Source: Shinella zoogloeoides (GTDB lineage: Bacteria > Pseudomonadota > Alphaproteobacteria > Rhizobiales > Rhizobiaceae). From it: a DNA stretch of 64,000 nucleotides. The stretch is from the NCBI RefSeq assembly GCF_033705735.1, contig NZ_CP131131.1, positions 1,612,001 to 1,676,000 on the forward strand, in the 5' to 3' direction. This document shows positions 26,544 to 34,778 of this stretch, piece after piece (the stretch's first letter is position 1; each line of letters opens with the position of its first letter). The notes beneath the pieces were generated by a model. The model did no database searches, was not told the origin of the DNA, and saw only the letters and a list, made by a program, of their open reading frames with translations. The translations under genes and the position numbers were made by a program.

Positions 26544-27437
26544 ATGGGAATGGATAGAATTGCCGCCGGTGCGATCATCGACGGCAAGGCCTTCGCGGCC
26601 GGCCTCTTGGAAGACGTGGCGGCGAAGGTCGCCAAGCTGAAGGAAACGACCGGCGCCGTCCCCGGCCTTGCCGTGGTCCTCGTCGGCTCCGATCCCGCCA
26701 GCGCCGTCTATGTCGGCTCGAAGCACCGCCAGACGGTCGCCGCCGGCATGAATTCCTTCAAGCACGAGCTTGCGGCCGATACGACGCAGGACGAGCTGAT
26801 GGCGCTGATCGGCCGGCTGAACGTCGATCCCGCCGTGCACGGCATCCTCGTGCAGCTTCCGCTGCCCGCCCATCTCGATGCGAATGCCGTCATCCAGGGC
26901 ATCAATCCCGACAAGGATGTCGACGGCTTCCACATTTCCAATGCCGGCCGGCTTTCCACCGGCCAGCCGGCGCTGGTGCCCTGCACGCCGCTCGGCTGCC
27001 TGATGCTGCTGAAGGACCGTCTCGGCGGCAACCTCTCCGGCCTCCATGCCGTGGTGATCGGCAAGTCCAACATCGTCGGCAAGCCGATGGCGCAGCTCCT
27101 GCTTTCGGAAAACTGCACGGTGACCATCGCCCATTCGCGCACGAAGAACACGCCGGAACTCTGCCGCGCCGCCGATATCCTCGTCGTTGCCGTCGGCCGT
27201 CCGGGCCTCGTGCGCGGCGACTGGATCAAGCCGGGGGCCGTGGTCATCGACGTCGGCATCAACCGCGTGGAGATCGACGGCAAGTCGCGCATCGTCGGCG
27301 ATGTCGCCTTCGAGGAAGCCCGCCATGCCGGCGCGATCACGCCGGTTCCGGGCGGCGTCGGCCCGATGACCATCGCGTGCCTCCTCTCCAATACGCTCAC
27401 GGCCTTCCGCCGCCAGCATTCCGTCACCATCGACTGA
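26544..27437 (+). CDS. folD: Bifunctional methylene-tetrahydrofolate dehydrogenase/cyclohydrolase
   Basis: The 297-residue protein has the FolD catalytic segment with Tyr and Lys in [10 protein letters not shown], the PGVGPMT-type C-terminal motif ([12 protein letters not shown]) and the cofactor-binding segment [16 protein letters not shown]. It oxidises methylene-tetrahydrofolate and hydrolyses methenyl to 10-formyl-tetrahydrofolate. I chose 26544 because AAAGGGAAC lies just upstream. In this operon it would process the one-carbon unit released by the SHMT-like enzyme. It is probably a second, catabolic folD copy. Confidence 0.93.
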   Translation: MGMDRIAAGAIIDGKAFAAGLLEDVAAKVAKLKETTGAVPGLAVVLVGSDPASAVYVGSKHRQTVAAGMNSFKHELAADTTQDELMALIGRLNVDPAVHGILVQLPLPAHLDANAVIQGINPDKDVDGFHISNAGRLSTGQPALVPCTPLGCLMLLKDRLGGNLSGLHAVVIGKSNIVGKPMAQLLLSENCTVTIAHSRTKNTPELCRAADILVVAVGRPGLVRGDWIKPGAVVIDVGINRVEIDGKSRIVGDVAFEEARHAGAITPVPGGVGPMTIACLLSNTLTAFRRQHSVTID

Positions 27438-27457
27438 TCGACCCGAAAGGATCGCCA

Positions 27458-28354
27458 ATGTCCGCTCTTTCCAACCGCTATGCCCTGCGCGTCGCCTGCC
27501 CCTCCATCCGGGGCGTGACCGCCGCCATCGCGACCTACCTCTCCGCCAACGGCTGCAACATTTCCGACAGCGCCCAGTTCGACGACAAGAGCACGGGCCG
27601 CTATTTCATGCGCGTCAGCTTCCAGTCCGAGGAAGGCCGCACGCTGGAGGAGTTGCGCGAAGGCTTTGCCGAGATAGCCGCGACCTATGAGGCCGACGCC
27701 GAATTCTTCGACGAGACGACCAAGCGCAAGGTCATCCTCATGGTGTCGCGCTTCGGCCATTGCCTCAACGATCTGCTCTACCGCTGGCGCATCGGGGCGC
27801 TGCCCATCGACATCGTCGGCGTCATCTCCAACCATTTCGATTACCAGAAGGTCGTCGTGAACCACGATATCCCCTTCCACCACATCAAGGTGACGAAGGA
27901 AAACAAGCCGGAGGCCGAGGCCGAGCAGATGCGCATCGTCGAGGAGACGGGCGCCGAGCTGATCGTGCTCGCCCGCTACATGCAGGTGCTCTCCGACGAG
28001 ATGTGCAGGAAGATGTCGGGCCGGATCATCAACATCCATCACTCATTCCTGCCCTCCTTCAAGGGTGCAAACCCCTACAAGCAGGCCTTCGAGCGCGGCG
28101 TGAAGCTGATCGGCGCGACATCGCACTATGTCACCGCCGACCTCGACGAAGGCCCGATCATCGAGCAGGACACCGTGCGCGTGACGCATGCCCAGAGCGC
28201 CGACGACTATGTCAGCCTCGGCCGCGACGTGGAGAGCCAGGTGCTCGCCCGAGCCATCCACGCCCATATCCACGGCCGCGTCTTCATGAACGGCAACAGG
28301 ACCATCGTCTTCCCGCCCTCGCCCGGCTCCTACGCCTCCGAGCGCATGGGCTGA
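27458..28354 (+). CDS. purU: Formyltetrahydrofolate deformylase
   Basis: The 298-residue protein has an N-terminal ACT domain (YALRVACPSIRGVTAAIATYL) and a formyltransferase-fold domain. The latter carries the catalytic Asn-His pair in NIHHSFLPSF and the Asp in the SHYVTADLDEGPII segment. It hydrolyses 10-formyl-tetrahydrofolate to formate and tetrahydrofolate, so it recycles the cofactor for the SHMT-like enzyme. GAAAGG lies ahead of the ATG. It follows folD by 20 bases. Confidence 0.93.
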   Translation: MSALSNRYALRVACPSIRGVTAAIATYLSANGCNISDSAQFDDKSTGRYFMRVSFQSEEGRTLEELREGFAEIAATYEADAEFFDETTKRKVILMVSRFGHCLNDLLYRWRIGALPIDIVGVISNHFDYQKVVVNHDIPFHHIKVTKENKPEAEAEQMRIVEETGAELIVLARYMQVLSDEMCRKMSGRIINIHHSFLPSFKGANPYKQAFERGVKLIGATSHYVTADLDEGPIIEQDTVRVTHAQSADDYVSLGRDVESQVLARAIHAHIHGRVFMNGNRTIVFPPSPGSYASERMG

Positions 28355-28385
28355 GGCCCGCCCCCCGACATTTGGAGACCATGCC

Positions 28386-28766
28386 ATGATCCAGGAAATC
28401 CATACCACCGACGCCCCGGGCGCCGTCGGCCCCTTCTCGCAGGCGATCAAGGTCGGCGACCTGCTCTTCGTCTCCGGCCAGCTGCCGATCGTCCCGGCGA
28501 CGGGCGAGTTCAATTCCGACGATGCGGTCGAACAGGCCGGGCAGTGCCTGAAGAACCTCGCCGCAATCGCGGCCGCCGCCGGCACCAGCCTTGCCAATAC
28601 CGTCAAGACCACCGTGCTCCTGACCGACCTCGGCAAGTTCGCCGACATCAACGCCGTCTATGCCGGCTTCTTCTCGAAACCCTATCCGGCGCGCGCCTGC
28701 TATGAAGTGAGCGCCCTTCCGAAAGGCGCGAAGGTCGAGATCGAGGCCGTCATCGCCCTTGCGTGA
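28386..28766 (+). CDS. ridA: RidA-family enamine/imine deaminase
   Basis: The 126-residue protein is a typical RidA (YjgF/YER057c/UK114) member. It shows APGAVGPFSQAIKVGDLLFVSGQLP at the start and the key arginine in ARACYEVSALPKGAKVEIE near the end. RidA hydrolyses the reactive enamine 2-aminoacrylate that PLP dehydratases release from serine. Its place directly before D-serine dehydratase and in the same operon as a PLP transferase, the kind of enzyme that 2-aminoacrylate damages, fits a protective role. Confidence 0.94.
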   Translation: MIQEIHTTDAPGAVGPFSQAIKVGDLLFVSGQLPIVPATGEFNSDDAVEQAGQCLKNLAAIAAAAGTSLANTVKTTVLLTDLGKFADINAVYAGFFSKPYPARACYEVSALPKGAKVEIEAVIALA

Positions 28767-28837
28767 CGGCGCAAGGTGCGAGAAACCGGACACGCCCTCT
28801 TTGTTGCCGAAGCGACCGCTTCAGACAGGAAGCCGAC

Positions 28838-30160
28838 ATGACGATTGAACTGCCGAACGATCCCGCCCGCGCGGACGTGCTTGCCGCCCGCCCGACGCTC
28901 TGGACCAATCCCCTCTACCGCGACGACGCGATCGCCGACGCCTCGCTGCCGCTCGATCCCTCCGACGTGGATGCGGCGGCGGCGAACTGGAAGCGGCTCG
29001 CGCCGCTACTCGAGACCTGCTTTCCCGAACTTGCGGCGGCCTCCGGCGCGATCCGTTCCGAGCTGATCGAGCTGAAGGCGCTGCGGGATGGTCTCGGCTA
29101 TGGCGGCCCGGAGTTCGGCCGGGTCTTCGTGAAGGCCGACAATGCCCTGCCGGTCGCGGGATCCATCAAGGCCCGCGGCGGCGTCTACGAGGTCTTCGTC
29201 TATGCCGAGGAACTGGCCAAGCGTGAAGGGCTGTTGAAGGACGGGGAGGACATCCGCACGCTTGCCGGGCCGGACGCGAAAGCCTTCTTCTCCCGCTACA
29301 CCATCGCCGTCGGCAGCACCGGCAATCTCGGCCTCAGCGTCGGCATCGCCGCACGCGCACTCGGCTTCAAGGCGACGGTCCACATGTCTTCCGACGCCAA
29401 GGCCTGGAAGGTCGAGCGCCTGAGGAAACTCGGCGTCGAGGTCGTCCAGCACGAGGCGGATTATACGACGGCGGTTGAAAAGGCCCGCGACGTCGCCGAG
29501 AGCGACCCGACCATCTATTTCGTCGACGACGAGCAGTCCCGCCGCCTCTTCCTCGGCTACAGCGCCGCCGCCTCGGAACTGGCCGCACAACTTGCCTATG
29601 CGGACGTAACGGTCGATGCGGACCATCCGCTCTTCCTCTACCTGCCCTGCGGCATCGGCGGCGCACCGGGGGGCGTTGCCTATGGCGCCAAGCGTATCTT
29701 CGGCGACAACGTGCATTGCTTCTTCGTCGAGCCGGTGCAGTCGCCCTGCGCGCTCGTCCACATGATGAGCGGCGCGCAGGACCTCGTCTCCGTCTACGAC
29801 GTCGGCCTCACCAATGTCACGGAAGCCGACGGCATGGCGGTCGCCCGCATGTCCGCCTTCGTGGCGACGGTGATGCGCGACATGCTTGCCGGCGTCTTCA
29901 CGGTCGATGACGCCTCGCTCTTCCGTTGGCTCCTACTGGCCCACGAAATGCAGGACATCCGCCTCGAGCCCTCCGCGACGGCAGGCTTCGCCGGGCCGGA
30001 CTTCGTCGTGAAGCATCCGCAGGGCCGGGCATTCTGCAAGGCGCAGCGGATCGAGGGCCACCTTGACCGGGCGACCCACATCGTCTGGACCACCGGCGGC
30101 TCTTTCGTGCCGCAGGAGCAGTTCGAGGCCTTCCTGAAGACCGCGGCCGAGAACCGGTAA
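28838..30160 (+). CDS. dsdA: D-serine dehydratase
   Basis: The 440-residue fold-type II PLP enzyme matches DsdA in length. The PLP lysine is Lys111 in VAGSIKARGGVYEVF, the phosphate-binding glycine loop is CGIGGAPGGVAYG, and the conserved VGSTGNLGLSVG segment is present. It deaminates D-serine to pyruvate and ammonia through 2-aminoacrylate. AGGAAG precedes the ATG at 28838. It is the last gene of the operon; a large hairpin and a palindromic repeat follow. The presence of ridA next door supports the dehydratase assignment. Confidence 0.93.
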   Translation: MTIELPNDPARADVLAARPTLWTNPLYRDDAIADASLPLDPSDVDAAAANWKRLAPLLETCFPELAAASGAIRSELIELKALRDGLGYGGPEFGRVFVKADNALPVAGSIKARGGVYEVFVYAEELAKREGLLKDGEDIRTLAGPDAKAFFSRYTIAVGSTGNLGLSVGIAARALGFKATVHMSSDAKAWKVERLRKLGVEVVQHEADYTTAVEKARDVAESDPTIYFVDDEQSRRLFLGYSAAASELAAQLAYADVTVDADHPLFLYLPCGIGGAPGGVAYGAKRIFGDNVHCFFVEPVQSPCALVHMMSGAQDLVSVYDVGLTNVTEADGMAVARMSAFVATVMRDMLAGVFTVDDASLFRWLLLAHEMQDIRLEPSATAGFAGPDFVVKHPQGRAFCKAQRIEGHLDRATHIVWTTGGSFVPQEQFEAFLKTAAENR

Positions 30161-30184
30161 CGCCACGCAAGCTCCGGCGCGTAC

Positions 30185-30228
30185 GGCGCGGGGTGCGGAC
30201 CTGCCATCGGCAGGTTCCGCCCCGCGCC
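30185..30228. terminator. Long hairpin between convergent genes
   Basis: A near-perfect GC-rich stem runs from GGCGCGGGG... to ...CCCCGCGCC, with inner arms CTGCC and GGCAG around ATC. It lies 24 bases after the dsdA stop and before the convergent flavoprotein gene. There is no T-run, so it may block read-through from both sides by structure alone. Confidence 0.55.
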
Positions 30229-30240
30229 GTCGTCCGTCTG

Positions 30241-30288
30241 GAGCATTTCCAGCAAAAGTGCGAAGCGGTTTTGCGTTCGGAAATGCTC
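30241..30288. repeat. Rhizobial-type intergenic palindrome
   Basis: Outer arms GAGCATTTCC and GGAAATGCTC form a perfect 10-bp inverted repeat. An inner pair GCAAAA (30252-30257) and TTTTGC (30269-30274) nests inside. Sequences of this form are, to my knowledge, dispersed many times in Rhizobium and relatives. The right arm reaches into the stop codon (TAG, 30288-30290) of the minus-strand gene. Confidence 0.6.
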
Positions 30289-31712
30289 TAAAAGCGCAAC
30301 GTGCGCGCCCCCGCCATCCGGTGCGCGACCTTCTGCGCAACGAGGAGGGCGTGCTCCGTCACCTGCGGCAATCCCATCAGCTCGCCGAAGGTCCCGCGCG
30401 CCAGCGGGCCGGCGATGAAAAGCGTTTCGGCGGCCTCTCCGCTCGTGCCGATGGCGCGGCTGTCGTCGTCGACCGCAAGGCCGAGGCCGACCGTATCGAG
30501 CTGCAGCGCACCCGCTGCCGCCAGCGCTTCGAGAAACGGCTGGCTCGACAGGATCGCGCGATGGCCCGGCCCCGTCGTCACTACCACGGTATCGTAATGC
30601 TCCACGAACGGCCGTTCGCCCCGGCGCGGCCGGAAGGTCACCGCGATCGTGCCGTCCGCCCGAAGCGCGGCATCGGCGAGGGAAGCCGCATGGATATGCA
30701 GCGAGCCGGCCGCGAGACGCCGGTCGATGACGGCCTCCACCTGCGGCGCGATGCGGAAGCGATGCACATCCCAGTAAGGTCGAAGGAAGCGGACGAGGCG
30801 GCGGCGCTCGGCAGCGGGCAGCGCGCGCCAGATCGCGCCGCCCTCGCCGCGCAGCCTGTCGAAGACGGCATGCCAGGTGATGCCCTCCCCCGCTGCCTGT
30901 TCGAGCGTGCGGCGGACGCGGCGGAGAAGCTCGCGCGCCGAACGGGCGGGAGTGGTCGTGAAGTCGCCGAACGGCTCCTGCGGCAGGAGGGTGTGTCCGC
31001 GCGAGCGCAGGCCCCGGCGCGAGACGGCGGTGATCGGTCCTTCATGCCCCGCCGCATCGAGCACGGCGATCACGTCGGCCGCGGTCAGCCCCGTGCCGAC
31101 GATGAGCACGCGATCCTTGCGGGAAATGCCGGCAAGCGCGCCCGGCACCGTGGCATCGGGAATATAGGCCGGGTGGCCGGCAAGCGCCCGGTCGAGGGCG
31201 GCGGGCGCCTGCGGGATCGGATGGGTTGCCGCCACCACAACGCAGCCCGCTTTCAGGACGGAACCGTCCGCCGCCGCGACCCGCCATCCGCCGGCCGCGG
31301 CCGTCACGGCGCGAACGCGGCTGCGGCGGTGCTCGATCCGCCCCGCGGCGACGAGCGGCCGGAGCGTCGCATCGACATAATGCCCGAAGGCCGAGCGTCG
31401 CGCGAAGATGCGGCCGTCCTTCGTCACCGCCTCGCCGTCATCGGCGAGGGCGCCCGTTTCGAGCAGCCAGCGCTCGAAATGCGTATCGTCGTCGGGAAGA
31501 AGCGTCATGCGCGCGGCCGGCACGTTGATGCGGTGGACCGGCTCGTCCGTGTCATAGGCAAGACCACCGCCGAGCATGGCACGCGGCTCGTAGACGACGA
31601 TCCGCGCCGTGCCTTCGGGCAGCAGCCGGGCCAGATGATAGGCGACGGCCGCGCCGGTGAAGCCGCCGCCGACGATCGCGACGACCGGGACGGATATCGC
31701 GCCGACGATCAT
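30288..31712 (-). CDS. FAD/NAD(P)-binding protein (NAD_binding_9 type)
   Basis: The 474-residue protein begins with a dinucleotide-binding fold (VPVVAIVGGGFTGAAVAYHLA). A second glycine motif (RVLIVGTGLTAADVIAVLD) lies near residue 200, giving a two-dinucleotide flavoprotein layout. It ends with the AGPLARGTFGELMGLPQV region common to the PF13454-like family. The reaction is unknown. It is one base downstream of the NtaA-type monooxygenase gene on the same strand, so it could serve sulfur-compound oxidation. It has no signal peptide. Confidence 0.8.
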   Translation of the reverse strand: MIVGAISVPVVAIVGGGFTGAAVAYHLARLLPEGTARIVVYEPRAMLGGGLAYDTDEPVHRINVPAARMTLLPDDDTHFERWLLETGALADDGEAVTKDGRIFARRSAFGHYVDATLRPLVAAGRIEHRRSRVRAVTAAAGGWRVAAADGSVLKAGCVVVAATHPIPQAPAALDRALAGHPAYIPDATVPGALAGISRKDRVLIVGTGLTAADVIAVLDAAGHEGPITAVSRRGLRSRGHTLLPQEPFGDFTTTPARSARELLRRVRRTLEQAAGEGITWHAVFDRLRGEGGAIWRALPAAERRRLVRFLRPYWDVHRFRIAPQVEAVIDRRLAAGSLHIHAASLADAALRADGTIAVTFRPRRGERPFVEHYDTVVVTTGPGHRAILSSQPFLEALAAAGALQLDTVGLGLAVDDDSRAIGTSGEAAETLFIAGPLARGTFGELMGLPQVTEHALLVAQKVAHRMAGARTLRF

Positions 31713-31713
31713 C

Positions 31714-33129
31714 TCAGGCGCCGACGGATTTGAGGGCGGGAACCGCTTCGGCCTCGCGGCGCTTCACCGCCTCGATGTCACGGTAGCCGTCGGCGGGGTG
31801 GGTCTTCGGCAGGTACGGCCCCTCGCCGAAGAGCTTTTCGCGAAGCGTCCCCGGCCTGTAGGCCGTCGGATAGGCGCCGCGCCTCTGCAATTCCGGCACG
31901 ATATGGGCGACGATGTCCTCGAAGCTGTCGGGCGTCACCGCATAGGCGAGGTTGAAGCCGTCGACATCCGTATCGTCCACCCATTCCTGCAGGATGTCGG
32001 CGATGCGCTCCGGCGAGCCGACGAAGACCGGCCCCATGCCACCGATGCCGCCGAACTGCGCCAGCTCCTCGATGGTCCACGACTTGTCGCCACCGGCAAT
32101 GTGCTCGACGAAGGAATGGATGGCGTTGGTCTCGATCTTCTCCACCACGTCCGCCGGTGCATATTGCCCGAAGTCGATGCCGCTCCAGCCGGACATGAAG
32201 GTGAGCGAGCCGTCATAGGAGACGTAGCTCCTGTATTCCTCGAATTTCTTGTGCGCCTTCTCCTCCGTTTCGTCGGTGATGACGGTGACGAGCGTGTAGA
32301 TATAGACTTTCTTCGGATCGCGGCCGGCGGCGGCGATGCGCTGGCGGATGTCGGAGACATAGGCCTTCAGCACCGATTTCGTCGGCGCGGCGACGAAGAT
32401 GCACTCCGCATGGGCGGCGGCGAAGGCCTTGCCGGGGCCGGACGCACCGGCCTGGTAGAGAACCGGCGTGCGCTGCGGCGAGGGCTCCGTCAGGCCATAG
32501 CCCGGCACTTCGAAATACCTGCCCTTGTGGCCGATCTCGTGAACCTTTTCCGGATGGGTGAAGATGCGCTTCTTGCCGTCGCGGACCACCGCTCCCTCCT
32601 CCCAGGAACCTTCCAGAAGCTTATACAGCACTTCGACATATTCCGCAGCGACCTCGTAGCGATCGTCGTGCCGGCGCAGGCCGCCCTGCCCGACATTCCT
32701 CGCCCCGCTCTCCAGATAGGAGGTGACGATGTTCCAGCCGACGCGGCCCTTGGAATGATGGTCGGCCGTCGCGAGCCGGCGGGCGAAGGTATAGGGGTGC
32801 TCGAAGGAGGTGGACGCCGTGATGCCGATGCCGAGATGCTCGGTGGCGAGCGCGATGGGGGCGGCGAGCTGCAGCGGATCGTTCACCGGGAGCTGCGCGG
32901 CCTGGTGGATGGCGTGATAGTTGGAGCCCTTGTAGACATCGTAATAACCGATGACGTCGGCGATGAAGATGCCATCGAAAACGCCGCGCTCCAGCGTGCG
33001 CGCGAGATCCTGCCAATAGTCGAGGTCCTTGTATTTCCAGGACTTGTCGCGCGGATGCGCCCAGAGGCCGGGCGACTGGTGGCCGACGCAGTTCATGTCG
33101 AAGGCGTTGAAGCGGATAGGACGGGCCAT
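31714..33129 (-). CDS. FMN-dependent monooxygenase, NtaA/SnaA/DszA family
   Basis: The 471-residue protein has the luciferase-like fold of the two-component nitrilotriacetate/dibenzothiophene-sulfone monooxygenases: RFNAFDMNCVGHQSPGLW at the start, ASTSFEHPYTFARRLATADH in the middle. It uses reduced FMN, supplied by a separate reductase, to oxygenate its substrate. The start at 33129 has CTGGAGAGA upstream. It is the first gene on the minus side of a divergent promoter (motif at 33201-33230). The setting among sulfur genes suggests an organosulfur substrate. Confidence 0.88.
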   Translation of the reverse strand: MARPIRFNAFDMNCVGHQSPGLWAHPRDKSWKYKDLDYWQDLARTLERGVFDGIFIADVIGYYDVYKGSNYHAIHQAAQLPVNDPLQLAAPIALATEHLGIGITASTSFEHPYTFARRLATADHHSKGRVGWNIVTSYLESGARNVGQGGLRRHDDRYEVAAEYVEVLYKLLEGSWEEGAVVRDGKKRIFTHPEKVHEIGHKGRYFEVPGYGLTEPSPQRTPVLYQAGASGPGKAFAAAHAECIFVAAPTKSVLKAYVSDIRQRIAAAGRDPKKVYIYTLVTVITDETEEKAHKKFEEYRSYVSYDGSLTFMSGWSGIDFGQYAPADVVEKIETNAIHSFVEHIAGGDKSWTIEELAQFGGIGGMGPVFVGSPERIADILQEWVDDTDVDGFNLAYAVTPDSFEDIVAHIVPELQRRGAYPTAYRPGTLREKLFGEGPYLPKTHPADGYRDIEAVKRREAEAVPALKSVGA

Positions 33130-33200
33130 GGGTCTCTCCAGAATAGCGAGGATGCCGGACGGCATCGTTCGCAGGCGAGGATAGCGCGGACATTCCTTAA

Positions 33201-33230
33201 ATACAGAAATTCTATCTTTTATATAGAATA
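33201..33230. promoter_or_regulatory. Sulfur-cluster promoter motif, site 1
   Basis: An AT-rich stretch in the divergent promoter region holds ATAGAATTT on the minus strand (33207-33215). It also has an inverted repeat ATTCTAT-N7-ATAGAAT (33209-33229). The block starting ATACAGAAA matches 22 of 25 positions of the motif at 37185. It probably serves both the NtaA-type gene and the flavin dehydrogenase-like gene at 33371. Confidence 0.55.
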
Positions 33231-33370
33231 CTTTCAGGAATGCCTTTTCTCGCGGCCGTCCTACCCCTCTGGGAAGATGTGCGGGCGCGGCGGAAAGCCC
33301 TTCCGCCAGCCTTCACCCCTCCTTGCCGTGGCGCCCTGCCCGGAAGGAAACCGACAGCAGGAGACCCGCC

Positions 33371-34582
33371 ATGACCGCCCTACACCTTGTCAAGGAGCCC
33401 GATCCGCAAGCCGACCGGGTCCGCCTCTTCGCGAAAGCCGAGGAGATTTCCGCCGATCTCGCCCGCCGCGGCGCGCAGCTCGATGCCGAGGGCAAACCGC
33501 CGCTGGAGGAGATCGACCGGCTGAAGACGGAAGGCCTGCTGACGGCGTTGCATCCGGCCGGGATCGGCGGCGGCGGGCTCGACTGGGTGGACGGACTACG
33601 GCTGGTGCGCATCCTGGCGCGCGGCGAAAGCTCGATCGGCCAGTTGCTCGGCTATCACTTCGTCAACAGCCAGTATGTCTACTGGGCCGCCGACGATCCG
33701 GACAGGGCCTGGACCCTCGGCGCCGAGACCGTCGAAAAACGGCTCTACTGGGGCGCCGCCGTCAATCCGCGCGATCCGGGCCTGACGCTGACCCGCAGCG
33801 GCGACCATTACCTCCTCAATGGCCGCAAGACCTTCTCCACCGGCGCGCATGTTTCCGACCGCATCAATGCCAGCGCCGCCTTCGGCGAGGCGGTCGCCAG
33901 CCTCGTCCTGCCGACCGACCGGCCCGGCTACATCGCCAATGACGACTGGGACAATATCGGCCAGCGGCTCTCCGACAGCGGCAGCGTCGATTTCCACGAC
34001 TTCCCGGTCTACGAGAGCGACTTCCTCCTGCCGCTCGCCGCAAAGGATGCCGCGCCACGGGTGCTCGCGACGTTCAACACGCCGCTGATCCAGCTCGTCT
34101 TCGTCAATTTCTATCTCGGCACGGCGGAGGGCGCGCTGGCAGCCGCCGCAGACTATGTGCGGACGACGACGCGCCCCTGGATCACCTCCAGCGTCGAGAA
34201 GGCGAGCGAGGATCCGTATATCCTCGAGCGGATCGGCGAATTCCGCGCCGCGCTGAAGGCCTCAGCGGCGCTTGCCGATGCCGCTGCAACCGCCGTTCAA
34301 TCGGCGCTTGCGCACGGCCGGGCCGTCACCGCGCGCGAACGCGGCGAGGCGGCGATCGAGGCCTATGAGGCCAAGGTCAACGCCACCCATGTCGCGCTCG
34401 ACATCACCGCCCGCGTCTTCGAACTGACCGGCGCCCGCTCGACGGCCTCGCATTACCGCTTCGACCGCTATTGGCGGAACGTGCGCACCCACACGCTGCA
34501 CGACCCGGTATTCTACAAGGCCCGCGAGGTCGGCGACTTCGTGCTCAACGGCCGCGTGCCTGAGCCGAGCCTTTATAGCTGA
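33371..34582 (+). CDS. Acyl-CoA dehydrogenase-fold flavin monooxygenase (DszC/SfnB-like)
   Basis: The 403-residue protein has the acyl-CoA dehydrogenase fold. An N-terminal helical domain contains RILARGESSIGQLLGYHF, the middle strand region contains LLNGRKTFSTGAHVSDRIN, and the C-terminal helices end YWRNVRTHTLHDPVFYK. The last motif is typical of the DszC/SfnB branch, which acts as an FMN-dependent monooxygenase on sulfur compounds rather than on acyl-CoA. AGGAGA precedes the ATG at 33371. It is divergent from the NtaA-type gene. Confidence 0.87.
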   Translation: MTALHLVKEPDPQADRVRLFAKAEEISADLARRGAQLDAEGKPPLEEIDRLKTEGLLTALHPAGIGGGGLDWVDGLRLVRILARGESSIGQLLGYHFVNSQYVYWAADDPDRAWTLGAETVEKRLYWGAAVNPRDPGLTLTRSGDHYLLNGRKTFSTGAHVSDRINASAAFGEAVASLVLPTDRPGYIANDDWDNIGQRLSDSGSVDFHDFPVYESDFLLPLAAKDAAPRVLATFNTPLIQLVFVNFYLGTAEGALAAAADYVRTTTRPWITSSVEKASEDPYILERIGEFRAALKASAALADAAATAVQSALAHGRAVTARERGEAAIEAYEAKVNATHVALDITARVFELTGARSTASHYRFDRYWRNVRTHTLHDPVFYKAREVGDFVLNGRVPEPSLYS

Positions 34583-34603
34583 GGCTAGAGACTCCCAAGG
34601 CCA

Positions 34604-34653
34604 CCATCCGCCGGCATGCCCGGCGGATGGATCCTCGGCTCAAAGCCGAGGAT
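34604..34653. repeat. Tandem hairpins (rhizobial-type intergenic repeat)
   Basis: Two adjacent perfect stems occur here. CCATCCGCCGG pairs with CCGGCGGATGG across CATGC (34604-34630). ATCCTCGGCT pairs with AGCCGAGGAT across CAA (34631-34653). They lie just after the plus-strand flavoprotein gene and may end its transcript. The second stem resembles a repeat seen often in rhizobial intergenic DNA. Confidence 0.5.
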
Positions 34654-34716
34654 GACGGCAGCGGGCGGGGCAACCTCGCCGGCAAAAGGCTTCTCATGCT
34701 CTTCCTTCGTTCACGC

Positions 34717-34748
34717 AAAAAAGGCCGCAATCCCGAAGGATTGCGGCC
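34717..34748 (-). terminator. Rho-independent terminator
   Basis: On the minus strand a perfect 11-bp stem (arms GGCCGCAATCC and GGATTGCGGCC, 4-nt loop) is followed by six T residues. It lies 30 bases after the stop codon of the sfnB-like gene, so it ends the 2-oxoglutarate oxygenase-sfnB transcript. Confidence 0.85.
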
Positions 34749-34778
34749 AGGCGACCACCCCCACCACGAGGGTTGATT

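Noticed and set aside
25068-27458. A minus-strand frame of nearly 800 codons opposite the SHMT-like and folD genes
   Set aside because: It is antisense to two genes with intact catalytic motifs, has no recognisable domain and no ribosome site.
33190-33260. Possible insertion-sequence end because of the AT-rich patch
   Set aside because: There is no transposase, terminal repeat or target duplication; the AT-rich patch recurs at the other sulfur promoters and is better read as regulatory.
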